From Cenarchaeum symbiosum A (GTDB lineage: Archaea; Thermoproteota; Nitrososphaeria; Nitrososphaerales; Nitrosopumilaceae): 64,000 nucleotides of DNA. Location: NCBI GenBank assembly GCA_000200715.1, contig DP000238.1, positions 1,510,849 through 1,574,848 of the forward strand. The letters are read 5' to 3'. The notes below the pieces were generated by a model that was not told where the DNA came from, did no database searches, and was given only the letters and a program-made list of their open reading frames with translations. Below, piece after piece: positions 52,458 through 59,536 of this stretch. Numbering within the stretch: position 1 is the stretch's first letter; each line of letters opens with the position of its first letter. The translations under genes and the position numbers were made by a program.

Positions 52458-52553
52458 GGGCTCGTGGCGCAGTGCCGCATCTGCGGCGCGCAGCATGGAT
52501 AGCGCGGTAGCCTCCTAAGTTACAGGTCGAGGGATCGAAGCCCTCCGAGCCCG
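52458..52553 (+). tRNA. tRNA-Arg (CCT) with 21-nt intron in the D-loop
   Basis: Acceptor GGGCTCG/CGAGCCC with G73; anticodon arm GTAGC CTCCTAA GTTAC gives CCT (Arg, AGG codon); T-arm GAGGG/CCCTC. Between GTGGCGCAG and CATGGATAGCGC there is an extra segment at 52473-52493 containing the hairpin GCCGC-ATCT-GCGGC. Removing it restores a normal D-arm (GCGC...GCGC). The exact boundaries shift by up to 6 nt because GCGCAG is repeated. Confidence 0.88.
52473..52493 (+). other. Noncanonical tRNA intron
   Basis: 21-nt insert in the D-loop of tRNA-Arg(CCT), folding as a short hairpin flanked by repeated GCGCAG. Likely excised by the archaeal splicing endonuclease, which in Thaumarchaeota accepts relaxed bulge-helix-bulge sites. 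Confidence 0.75.
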
Positions 52554-52628
52554 CATCAGGCGCATTCCACGGCCTTGTGCCGCGCTCCGGGGTTTTGGTT
52601 TAAATAAAGAGCATGGGCCCGGCACCCC

Positions 52629-53153
52629 ATGAAGGTAGTGGTGATATCTGGGAGCCCCAGGAGCAACTCAAAGACCCAGCACATGATGAGGTTTGCCTAT
52701 GAGCGCGCCGTGGAGAGAAACGGCGGTGCCACGTTCATCAATTTAGCCGACGGGGGCATAGACTATTTCCGCGGCTACGACGTGGAATACAGCGAGACTA
52801 CCAAGCAGGCGGCAAAGGACATCACAGCGGCCGATGTATGGCTGATAGGCGTTCCCATATACAACTCGTTTTTTAGCGCCGCGTTCAAGAACCTGTTCGA
52901 GTTTGTAAGCTACAAGGAGACGGCAGGCAAGGCTGCCGGGCTGGCCATAATGGCCGCGGGCGACATCGGGTTTACGGACGTGCAGACCCTGACCACCCAG
53001 CTCATGTCATACTTCAGGGTGATAACCAACCCCAAGGCGGTCTACATGAAGTCCGACATGATAGACGGGACTGAGGTCTCTGATCTTGGCGCGCGCGAGC
53101 GCCTCACAGAGATGGTCGACGGGACGCTGGACCTGGCATCAAAGATACGCTGA
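52629..53153 (+). CDS. NADPH-dependent FMN reductase / flavodoxin-like oxidoreductase
   Basis: 174 aa with the flavin-phosphate loop VVISGSPRSNSKTQHMMRFA, GVPIYNSFFSAAFKNLFEFV and AGLAIMAAGDIGFTDVQTLT, typical of the SsuE/chromate-reductase flavodoxin family. TATA-like TTTAAATAAAG lies about 26 nt before the ATG. May supply reduced flavin, which would suit the nearby BluB, an FMNH2 consumer; that link is inference from proximity. Confidence 0.9.
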   Translation: MKVVVISGSPRSNSKTQHMMRFAYERAVERNGGATFINLADGGIDYFRGYDVEYSETTKQAAKDITAADVWLIGVPIYNSFFSAAFKNLFEFVSYKETAGKAAGLAIMAAGDIGFTDVQTLTTQLMSYFRVITNPKAVYMKSDMIDGTEVSDLGARERLTEMVDGTLDLASKIR

Positions 53154-53206
53154 CCGAGATAAAATATGGCCTGAATTGGACCGGGTTCTTGCCGGTGGTG
53201 CCGCCG

Positions 53207-53410
53207 TCAGTGGGACTGATTGTGGACATAGTCGACGCTCTTTTGGGAGAGCCAGCATGCCAGGGTAAGGAACCACGCTATGGGGACCGACATTATGAAT
53301 ACAAAGTTCAGCACCGGGGCAAAGTCGACCATCAGGGGCCAGAGTATGGTCAATGCTACCGCGAATGCCCCGCAGGAGACCGTCGCCAGGTGGTTTTTCA
53401 TGTATCCCAT
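53207..53410 (-). CDS. Small two-helix membrane protein
   Basis: 67 aa from the ATG at 53410: KNHLATVSCGAFAVALTILW then FAPVLNFVFIMSVPIAWFLT and a short polar tail. Two TM helices. The frame continues upstream to 53674 through the repeat element, but that part is not credible. Similar tiny membrane proteins are common in Thaumarchaeota. Function unknown. Confidence 0.5.
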   Translation of the reverse strand: MGYMKNHLATVSCGAFAVALTILWPLMVDFAPVLNFVFIMSVPIAWFLTLACWLSQKSVDYVHNQSH

Positions 53411-53627
53411 GATACAGGGGTGCCAATCCTTTGTATAAAAAGTAATATGAGCCGTGCCGCCCGCGATAACCACTCCTGTGACGCCAGGGATCATCCCAGG
53501 TGGGCGCCGGGCCGATGGCAGGGTGCACGCAGGGGCCCCGGAGACTGCCTGAGAACGGACCGCGCATAGGCGGGGCAGATTCCGGTGCAGCATGCTTATA
53601 TCTTGGTACAATGTATGTCCAGTGTTG

Positions 53628-53700
53628 GGAGAGCCGAAAAGAGACTCGTTGGAGTGGTTTTGTAACCACTCCACCCATCAATCATCTAATATTCCTGTCA
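53628..53700 (+). ncRNA. Candidate structured small RNA, copy 1
   Basis: GGAGAGCCGAAAAGAG is followed by a perfect 9-bp hairpin GGAGTGGTT-TTGT-AACCACTCC (53651-53672). TTATATC at 53598-53604 lies about 27 nt before the GGAG start. See the finding on covariation. Confidence 0.4.
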
Positions 53701-53935
53701 TGGGGACCGTCCCCGTCTCGGCTTTACGTTGAAGGCGGCCTGAGGTCTCTGGTATGATACGGCCCCCTAGATGAGCAAACTCTCGTTTCACAGCATGCCT
53801 CAGGTTTAGACTAGACGAACGGTAAAGGGCAAATACAGCCATCTGTGCCTAACTGAGTCTTGGCCCGGATGGGTTGGATTTTCGCTCGACAAATTGCAGC
53901 AGGTATATAAGTCAGTATAGCGTGTATATGTCGGA

Positions 53936-54005
53936 GGGAGAGCCGAAAAGAGTCTCGTTGGAGTGGTTCCATGATCATTTCACCCTTCAATTATTCAATT
54001 AAGAC
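53936..54005 (+). ncRNA. Candidate structured small RNA, copy 2
   Basis: GGAGAGCCGAAAAGAG followed by a 9-bp stem GGAGTGGTT/GATCATTTC closed largely with G-U pairs, which supports transcription of the plus strand. TATATAA at 53904-53910 lies about 30 nt upstream. Confidence 0.4.
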
Positions 54006-54769
54006 ACGTCAGGTATTATTTCCAGTCTACGCCCCATACTTGTACAGCCACCGATTTCAAAAAGATGTCGTATCTGTTTATATCTAGAATCATCCTTTTT
54101 TTGTAAATAATCCCAAACCGCTCTGGCACAAAAGTCAGTCAATTGTAAACCAGAACTCATTTCGGACGGAGATAGGCTGATCGTATTTATGATGTTTGGC
54201 AGCATGTCGGCCTGTGTGCCGGCATTTCGAGGATTCAACCCATGCCGTCTCCACAATCTCATTTTTTTCCTCATCATGGCATCCTTTTTGTATTGTTCTT
54301 CATCGTACACTATGGATCCGATTTTATCAAAATGCACGGTATATGCAGAAAATTTGTCAATTAACGAGCGAACGGTCATGGTGTTGAAGTTCTTGTTACC
54401 ATCAGAAAGCTGATGCATGCGGGTTTTATGAATGGCCGCAGCCATTAATATCGGTTTGAGTTCAAGTAAAAGTTCAAAAACCTCATCAATCATAGAATTT
54501 CGATCTGACAGTGAAAGGGGGGAATAAATATTGCTGCCGAATCGGATGTCAGTATAATGCAACTCATAATGTGAATCTTTATTGTCTTCTCTCACTTTTT
54601 CCGGAATATATCTTTGAAGTATGTCGCATACTCTATTTTTGGCCTTTATGTTGGTCGCAGGGTCAATTATGAGACCGGCCATCACATACCATTCGTGTTT
54701 ACTTCCCCCCGCAGGTATTGGAATGCCTGTATCACCCGATCCGTCCATATAGAGATTACAGCAGTCCAT
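53999..54769 (-). CDS. DUF3800 domain protein
   Basis: 256 aa. The N-terminus NLYMDGSGDTGIP matches the YxDESG-type start of DUF3800 (an RNase H-like fold with conserved acidic residues), with a late LQLTDFCARAVWDYL motif where the family has LQLADF. More AT-rich than its neighbours, suggesting transfer; DUF3800 genes are frequent in mobile and defence regions. Function unproven, a nuclease role is plausible. Its 3' end overlaps the left direct repeat. Confidence 0.78.
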   Translation of the reverse strand: MDCCNLYMDGSGDTGIPIPAGGSKHEWYVMAGLIIDPATNIKAKNRVCDILQRYIPEKVREDNKDSHYELHYTDIRFGSNIYSPLSLSDRNSMIDEVFELLLELKPILMAAAIHKTRMHQLSDGNKNFNTMTVRSLIDKFSAYTVHFDKIGSIVYDEEQYKKDAMMRKKMRLWRRHGLNPRNAGTQADMLPNIINTISLSPSEMSSGLQLTDFCARAVWDYLQKKDDSRYKQIRHLFEIGGCTSMGRRLEIIPDVS

Positions 54770-55120
54770 ACAAAAGACACAATCGTGGCATAAAAAAACG
54801 TTTATTATTGTAAATTCTTACAAGATCGTGTACATGTGGACGTTCTTTACGTCGACGGCAAGACTTACACCAGCTCCAACGTTGAAGCAAAATAAGATCT
54901 TGAAAGAGGGTTTATGTGAATATCCACAATAGGTGACAGGATATGATCCATTAGAACTGGGGAGACGATCAGGTGTGCACGGTACCTGATCGCGCTGGAT
55001 CTGAGCGGTACGATACATAACAATGGCTTCCGCCCGTTCACGCAGGATGCCGTCCCGTACGATCTATAAAGTTTCCAGGCCCTCATGCGGGCCGGGTTCC
55101 TGCACCCGCAGGCCGTCCGG
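54770..55120. other. Intergenic, degraded sequence with an orphan promoter
   Basis: TCTATAAAGTTTCCAGG at about 55065-55081 is identical to the minus-strand promoter of the gene at 56202-57179 (57195-57211), and CATGCGGG follows in both. The short leftward frame behind it (VNGRKPLLCIVPLRSSAIRY) is unrelated. It looks like the promoter of a lost third paralogue. No gene is supported. Confidence 0.45.
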
Positions 55121-56038
55121 TCACCGCGAGCCGGGCGGCCACTCCACCTCTCCCGCGGCCACCGCCCACTCCATGTGCGAGTTGATCATCCCGTTGGAGA
55201 GATCGAATGCATCCCCGGCCTTGTAGGCGCGCTCGTACCCGCCGTCCGGAGACCCGAGGTCGCCAAGAAAGGACTCGTCTGGGATCAGCGTCCAGCGCCT
55301 ACCGTCGGGGAGGGGCCGGACCAGCTTGCCAAGGTACGAGCCCTCGCCCGACATGTACCCTGCTAGCGCCTCGAGGGGCGAGCGCCCCGGCGATATCCCG
55401 GCCATGGCCACCACAAGGGCGCCACTCGTGCATACGATGATCGCGTCGTGTGCGGCGGCAAACCCGAGGTCCCCGGCGCGGCCGCCGGTCTCCCTGTACG
55501 GGATCTCCATGCGCCCGACATGCAGCCGAAGGCCGGGCGCCGCCCTCTCGAGATCGTCGTACCTGCCGTCGCTGATCATGCCCATTAGACGCGCGGCAAA
55601 CTTCTCGGGGGTGAGCACGGACCTCTGGCATGCGTTCATCGCATAGTCGAGGTATGCCGACGCGTCGCCGGGTTTGACGCCAAACAACACGGCGAGCACG
55701 CCGAGTACCGACGCCCCCCGCAGGTACAGCAGTATTATGAGCAGCAGGTGCCGCAGCTCCATCCTCTCGGGGCCGCCGCGGAATATGGGGCGGGACTGGT
55801 CGTTCATCACCTCTTCGGCAAACCCGGCCAGTATGTGCTCAAAGCCGCCCGGCTTGCAGGAGGTCGCCCTGTACATCAGCGGCGGGTCGGCGAGCATGCT
55901 GTCCAGGGTGCCCATCAATTTATCGCGGAGCTCGGCGGCAGACTCTTTTCCTGTGAGGCCCCAGACCCGCAGGTCGCCGGGGCCGCCCGTCGTGGGATCC
56001 CCGGGCACGGCCTTCTTGTATCCCCGCGGCTTTGCCAT
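55121..56038 (-). CDS. Orphan protein, paralogue 1, possibly derived from a DDE transposase
   Basis: 305 aa from the ATG at 56038, preceded by TTTATAGATT on the minus strand about 24 nt upstream. Helical N-terminal half; LRHLLLIILLYLRGASVLGV then LAVLFGVKPGDASAYLDY resembles the HTH of DDE_Tnp_4-type transposases, and HDAIIVCTSGALVVAMAGIS PGRSPLEALAG resembles their core strands. The expected catalytic aspartates are not in place. It shares SRPIFRGGPE, FGVKPG and GSYLGKLVRPLPDGRRW with the adjacent paralogue. GC content is host-like. Function unknown; ancestry is inference. Confidence 0.6.
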   Translation of the reverse strand: MAKPRGYKKAVPGDPTTGGPGDLRVWGLTGKESAAELRDKLMGTLDSMLADPPLMYRATSCKPGGFEHILAGFAEEVMNDQSRPIFRGGPERMELRHLLLIILLYLRGASVLGVLAVLFGVKPGDASAYLDYAMNACQRSVLTPEKFAARLMGMISDGRYDDLERAAPGLRLHVGRMEIPYRETGGRAGDLGFAAAHDAIIVCTSGALVVAMAGISPGRSPLEALAGYMSGEGSYLGKLVRPLPDGRRWTLIPDESFLGDLGSPDGGYERAYKAGDAFDLSNGMINSHMEWAVAAGEVEWPPGSR

Positions 56039-56201
56039 GGACAGGCGGAGGCGGATGAAATCTATAAACCATCGGCGCCGGAAGGCAGGGATGCAGGACT
56101 GGCCTTGTGTACATCCGTGTATGCGGCAGGCCGGATCGCACCTGCGTGAGGGCCGTGTGTATGGGATCCTGCCGTACATGCCGGACACTGCATACAGTCT
56201 T

Positions 56202-57179
56202 TCAGGCCCTGCGCGGCCCGGTCCTCTCCAGGCTGATCTCCGCACCGGGGAAGAGCCTTCTCAGCCCGGCATAGCCTGCGGCAGCCTCCGCCCCCCCGCC
56301 CTGCTGGGGCCGGACCGCCACGCCGGGGAACATCTCCTCCATTCCCTCGAGGCCCGCCCCGTATACTATCTGCCAGCGCCCCCCTGGCATGGGCCGGGTC
56401 ATCTCTAACAGGTACGCCCCGTCCCCTTTGAGGTATCCCTCAAGGATAGAGATCCTGCTATCGCCCTCCGGGACGGCCCATGCGTCTACCAGATCGAGGC
56501 CTCTTGTAAGGATGGTCAGCAGGGTATACGGCCTCCCGGGCGCATCCGGGGGGACCGCATGATGCCCGATGGAGTCATCGCCCGGGTTGTACGAGGTCTG
56601 CCTCATGGAGAAGAGCAGCATGAAATCCGGTGCGAGGCGCTCGGCCTCGCCGTATGCGCCCCTGTGTATGGCGTCCATTATCCGGGCGGGCAGCCCCTCG
56701 CGGGAGGCGGGCAGCCCCGCAAGTATGGACCTGCCGTACTCGAGGTGCCCCTCCGCTGCACCGGGCTCCATCCCGAAGGCGGCCGCAAGGCCGTCCCCGG
56801 CGGGCCCGACCCGCGGCTCTGCAAGCAGGAAGAGCAGCAGGTGTGCAGTCTGCATCCCCGTCTCGTCGGTCATGGAATCGGGGTCGCCGCGGAACACGGG
56901 GCGGGAGCCGTCATTCTTTATGGCCTCCCCGAACCCCTCGAGGATCCCTGCAAACTCGCCCGTGCTGCGGCCCGTGAGCAGCTTAAGGCTGGGGGGGTCG
57001 CCTATAACCATGGTGAGCTTCTCTGCCGCCTTTTGAGCGCGCGTGTCCGGGTCCGCAAAGGAGATGTTCTTGAGCAGGGCAAGATAAAAGGTCCTGATGT
57101 GCGCGCCCGCCGGGGGGCCCACGCCGGGCTGCCGCGGCCCTGCCCCGTGTCTACGTTTTTTGCGCGTCTTTTTGTTCAT
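56202..57179 (-). CDS. Orphan protein, paralogue 2
   Basis: 325 aa from the ATG at 57179, after TTTATAGATT on the minus strand. Lysine/arginine-rich N-terminus (NKKTRKKRRHG). Shared blocks with the neighbour: SRPVFRGDPDSM, AHLLLFLLAEP, FGMEPGAAEGHLEYGRSILA, DGAYLLEMTRPMPGGRWQIV. The two genes are tandem, same strand, with 163 nt between, so they arose by duplication and diverged strongly. No known domain is certain; no membrane segments. Confidence 0.6.
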   Translation of the reverse strand: MNKKTRKKRRHGAGPRQPGVGPPAGAHIRTFYLALLKNISFADPDTRAQKAAEKLTMVIGDPPSLKLLTGRSTGEFAGILEGFGEAIKNDGSRPVFRGDPDSMTDETGMQTAHLLLFLLAEPRVGPAGDGLAAAFGMEPGAAEGHLEYGRSILAGLPASREGLPARIMDAIHRGAYGEAERLAPDFMLLFSMRQTSYNPGDDSIGHHAVPPDAPGRPYTLLTILTRGLDLVDAWAVPEGDSRISILEGYLKGDGAYLLEMTRPMPGGRWQIVYGAGLEGMEEMFPGVAVRPQQGGGAEAAAGYAGLRRLFPGAEISLERTGPRRA

Positions 57180-57541
57180 GCAGGAACAGGGGGCATACAA
57201 TCTATAAAGTTTCCAGGTTCTTCCCCACCATCATGCGGGTCGTACAGTGCCAGGCCGCACCTCTCAGTGTATTTGCTGCATCCAGCTCCTTCCGGACCCG
57301 GTGCAACTCGGCGCATGGATCCCCGGCGCGCACAGCCTGTTCTTTGTGTCTGCGTGCCGGGGTTTTTTTTGCCCGCGACATGGGCAGGCTGCTCGTGATC
57401 TATAAGCACCCGGCATCTGGAAAATGCGATCCCGCGGTTTAATTCCGTGGATCGGGGGGCCTGTGCCCGGTCTCTATCGTGTTGCAGTTACTATCCGTAT
57501 ACCAGTTGACCAGATCTGCGATAATCTAGAGGAACGGGCCA
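57180..57541. other. Intergenic, no gene seen
   Basis: Contains the TATA-like TCTATAAAGTTT at 57195-57206 for the leftward paralogue, and a second CTATAAGCACC at about 57400. Otherwise GC-rich sequence with short frames lacking support. Confidence 0.4.
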
Positions 57542-57868
57542 CTAGCCCGTATGCTTTCGTAACAACTTCGTGATCTCTCGTAATGACTCCATGGCCCCGG
57601 GCGAGGGACATGGGAATCCCAAGTCTTCGGTTTTTTGGAGCAACTCCATGGTCTCTTCGATCGACTTCATGGCCTCCGGTGATAGATCCGGGGGCTCCCG
57701 GCCTGCGGCTTTTCGGAACGACTCTCCAGCCTCAGGCAAGATACTTGGAAGTAACAGGACCATAGTTCTTTGGAATGATTCGGTAGATCTTCGGAGCACC
57801 TCGCCCATTCTTGACGGGCAACCCTCGGTATTCAGAGAGTTTGATCGGCCGGCCACTGGGCGCGCCAT
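57542..57868 (-). CDS. Possible small helical repeat protein
   Basis: 108-aa frame. Two imperfect repeats, LSPEAMKSIEETMELLQKTE and PSPGAMESLREITKLLRKHT, with a looser one before them, would form amphipathic helices. The opposite strand is also open (57570-57983) but gives a serine-rich product without helical periodicity. No promoter is obvious. Weak evidence for a real gene. Confidence 0.35.
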   Translation of the reverse strand: MARPVAGRSNSLNTEGCPSRMGEVLRRSTESFQRTMVLLLPSILPEAGESFRKAAGREPPDLSPEAMKSIEETMELLQKTEDLGFPCPSPGAMESLREITKLLRKHTG

Positions 57869-57943
57869 GTCACCCTTTTGTGCGGTTTTTTGGCAGGCAC
57901 GATTGCGGTATGCTTATATCTTGGCACAATGTATATCCAGTGT

Positions 57944-58016
57944 TGGGAGAGCCCAGAAGAGCCTCGCTGGAGTGATTTTGTGATCACCCCACCCATCAAT
58001 CATCTAATATTCCCGA
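57944..58016 (+). ncRNA. Candidate structured small RNA, copy 3
   Basis: GGAGAGCCCAGAAGAG, then a hairpin at 57969-57990 (GGAGTGATT/TGATCACCCC) in which a G-C pair of copy 1 is replaced by A-U. TTATATC at 57914-57920 lies about 28 nt upstream. Confidence 0.4.
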
Positions 58017-58264
58017 TAGGGGGCACTGATCACGCCTCATCACGGCTTTACGTTAAAGGCGGCCTGAAGCCGCCGGCAAGGCACTGCGCCTCCCAGATGA
58101 GCGAATTCTTGTATTATAACAGATCAGGGGTTTAGGTTAAACGCATGATAAAAGGGCAAATTCAGCCATCTGTGCCTGAAACTGCATCTTGGCCCGGAGG
58201 GGTTGGATTTTCGCCCGACAAACTGCGGTAAGCAATTAAGTCAGCATAGTGTGGTTATATCGTA

Positions 58265-58333
58265 AGGAGAGCCAAAAGTCTCGCTGGGATGATTTTCTAA
58301 TCACCCCACCTTTCAATCATCTATTATTCCAGT
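58265..58333 (+). ncRNA. Candidate structured small RNA, copy 4
   Basis: GGAGAGCCAAAAGTCTCGCT, then a stem GGGATGATT/AATCACCCC with compensatory changes relative to copies 1-3. AATTAAG lies about 30 nt upstream. It ends next to the convergent secreted-protein gene. Confidence 0.4.
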
Positions 58334-58339
58334 CAAGAA

Positions 58340-59506
58340 TCATCCCCGCTGCTCCACCGTATACGTGACGGATGCCGGCGCCGCCAGCGGCACCGACTCT
58401 TCTAGCGAGTTCCAGACAAACGACTCTATAATGTACGGGCCCGGCTCCTCCGGGATCCACGACCGGGAGAGGTCCACGGAACCCTCGCTCATCTCCCCGC
58501 TTATCCACGACAGCGAGTCCACGGCGCCCCCGGGCCCCGTAATCTGCAGTATCCAGACAAACCCCAGGCCAGGCGCCCCTATGCCGCCCAGGCCCGCATG
58601 CACCTGCAGTTGAGTGCCCGCCGCGGCCGGCTCTTCGCTGCCGCGTGCGTCGGTGATCAGCAGGGGGTGCTCCTGCGCCCCTGCCCACGGCTCATGGCCG
58701 CCCATCTCGAGGCGCGCCGATATCTCCAGCCCGTCAGATGTGCTGTGCGGCGCGGGCAATGTACGGTCGTAATACTTTGCAACCACCGCATCACCGGGCC
58801 CCGTGCGCAGCCTGCTGCCGCTCGACGGCCCCGTGGTTGTAAACGTGACCTCCCCCTCGAAGAGCCCAGAGGCGGCCGACGTCTCGGCAAGCTCGATCCT
58901 GACCCCCGCGGGGTCCTGCCCCGAGACCACGTCGGCCTGGAGCGTATCAGCAGATTCCGGGTTGAGGTTCATATCGGCATCTATCACCCGGATGGCGGCG
59001 CCCCCCGCGCTCTCCTTGATGTCTACAAACCCCGTGTTCCACCGGACGGGGGCGGACTCTGTCAGGACCCGGCCGTCGCTAAACTCAAACGAGACTGTCA
59101 CCGCGTCGTCGCGCTCAGCCTCGATCATGCCGCCGTTGGGGCCCGCGCCGGCCGTCCTCGGGCGCGTATCGGGCCTGCCGTCGCCGTCGGCATCATGGAT
59201 GAACCCAGTCAGCAGGACCTCGCCTGCAAAGATCCCGCTGTTGGGCGCAGTCTCTGTCAGCTTGTACGGCCCGATGCCCCCGCCCCTGGTAGAGACGGTC
59301 ACCGCGTGGCTCTCGATCCCGCCTATCGAGTCTATGCCGTGCCGGTGCGCGTTCCAGCTGGGCGCCACTATCGTTATCCTGACCTTGTCTGTCCAGGAAT
59401 ACGATTCCCTGTCAAAGTATATCGGCGCATAGGGGCTGTCAAGGTCCGGTTCTGCCGCAAAGGCAGATGCCACCAGAGCCCAGAGCAGCTGTTCAATCAC
59501 GCGCAA
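58340..59506 (-). CDS. Secreted beta-sandwich repeat protein, thaumarchaeal type
   Basis: 388 aa. Signal peptide RVIEQLLWALVASAFAAEP. The body has at least two repeats built around a NSGIF-type motif: LTETAPNSGIFAGEVLLTGF and LAETSAASGLFEGEVTFTTT, each followed by an acidic loop, plus a calcium-like DADGDGRPDTRP segment and an Ig-like C-terminal domain ending VTYTVEQRG. No C-terminal anchor. Such proteins are abundant at thaumarchaeal cell surfaces; function unknown. Confidence 0.75.
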   Translation of the reverse strand: MRVIEQLLWALVASAFAAEPDLDSPYAPIYFDRESYSWTDKVRITIVAPSWNAHRHGIDSIGGIESHAVTVSTRGGGIGPYKLTETAPNSGIFAGEVLLTGFIHDADGDGRPDTRPRTAGAGPNGGMIEAERDDAVTVSFEFSDGRVLTESAPVRWNTGFVDIKESAGGAAIRVIDADMNLNPESADTLQADVVSGQDPAGVRIELAETSAASGLFEGEVTFTTTGPSSGSRLRTGPGDAVVAKYYDRTLPAPHSTSDGLEISARLEMGGHEPWAGAQEHPLLITDARGSEEPAAAGTQLQVHAGLGGIGAPGLGFVWILQITGPGGAVDSLSWISGEMSEGSVDLSRSWIPEEPGPYIIESFVWNSLEESVPLAAPASVTYTVEQRG

Positions 59507-59536
59507 ACTGCACTATGCGGGTATTTTAGGGGTTGC

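Larger units (their letters stand above)
53590..54005. repeat. 415-bp direct repeat, left copy
   Basis: Matches 57906-58334 in the same orientation with about 75-80% identity (TGCTTATATCTTGG, TTTACGTTRAAGGCGGCCTG, GCAAATWCAGCCATCTGTGC, TTGGCCCGGA, GGTTGGATTTTCGC). Each copy carries two GGAGAGCC hairpin elements. The pair brackets about 3.9 kb with the DUF3800 gene and two odd paralogues. Confidence 0.7.
57906..58334. repeat. Direct repeat, right copy
   Basis: Second copy of 53590-54005, same orientation. Carries candidate RNA copies 3 and 4 at its two ends and the conserved middle block AAAGGGCAAATTCAGCCATC at about 58150. Confidence 0.7.

Noticed and set aside
53207..53674. Long form (155 aa) of the small membrane protein
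   Set aside because: The upstream part lies across the repeat and its hairpin; only the last 67 residues look like a protein.
57570..57983. 137-codon plus-strand frame overlapping the small helical ORF
   Set aside because: Runs into the repeat and candidate RNA element, has no helical or domain pattern, and no promoter.
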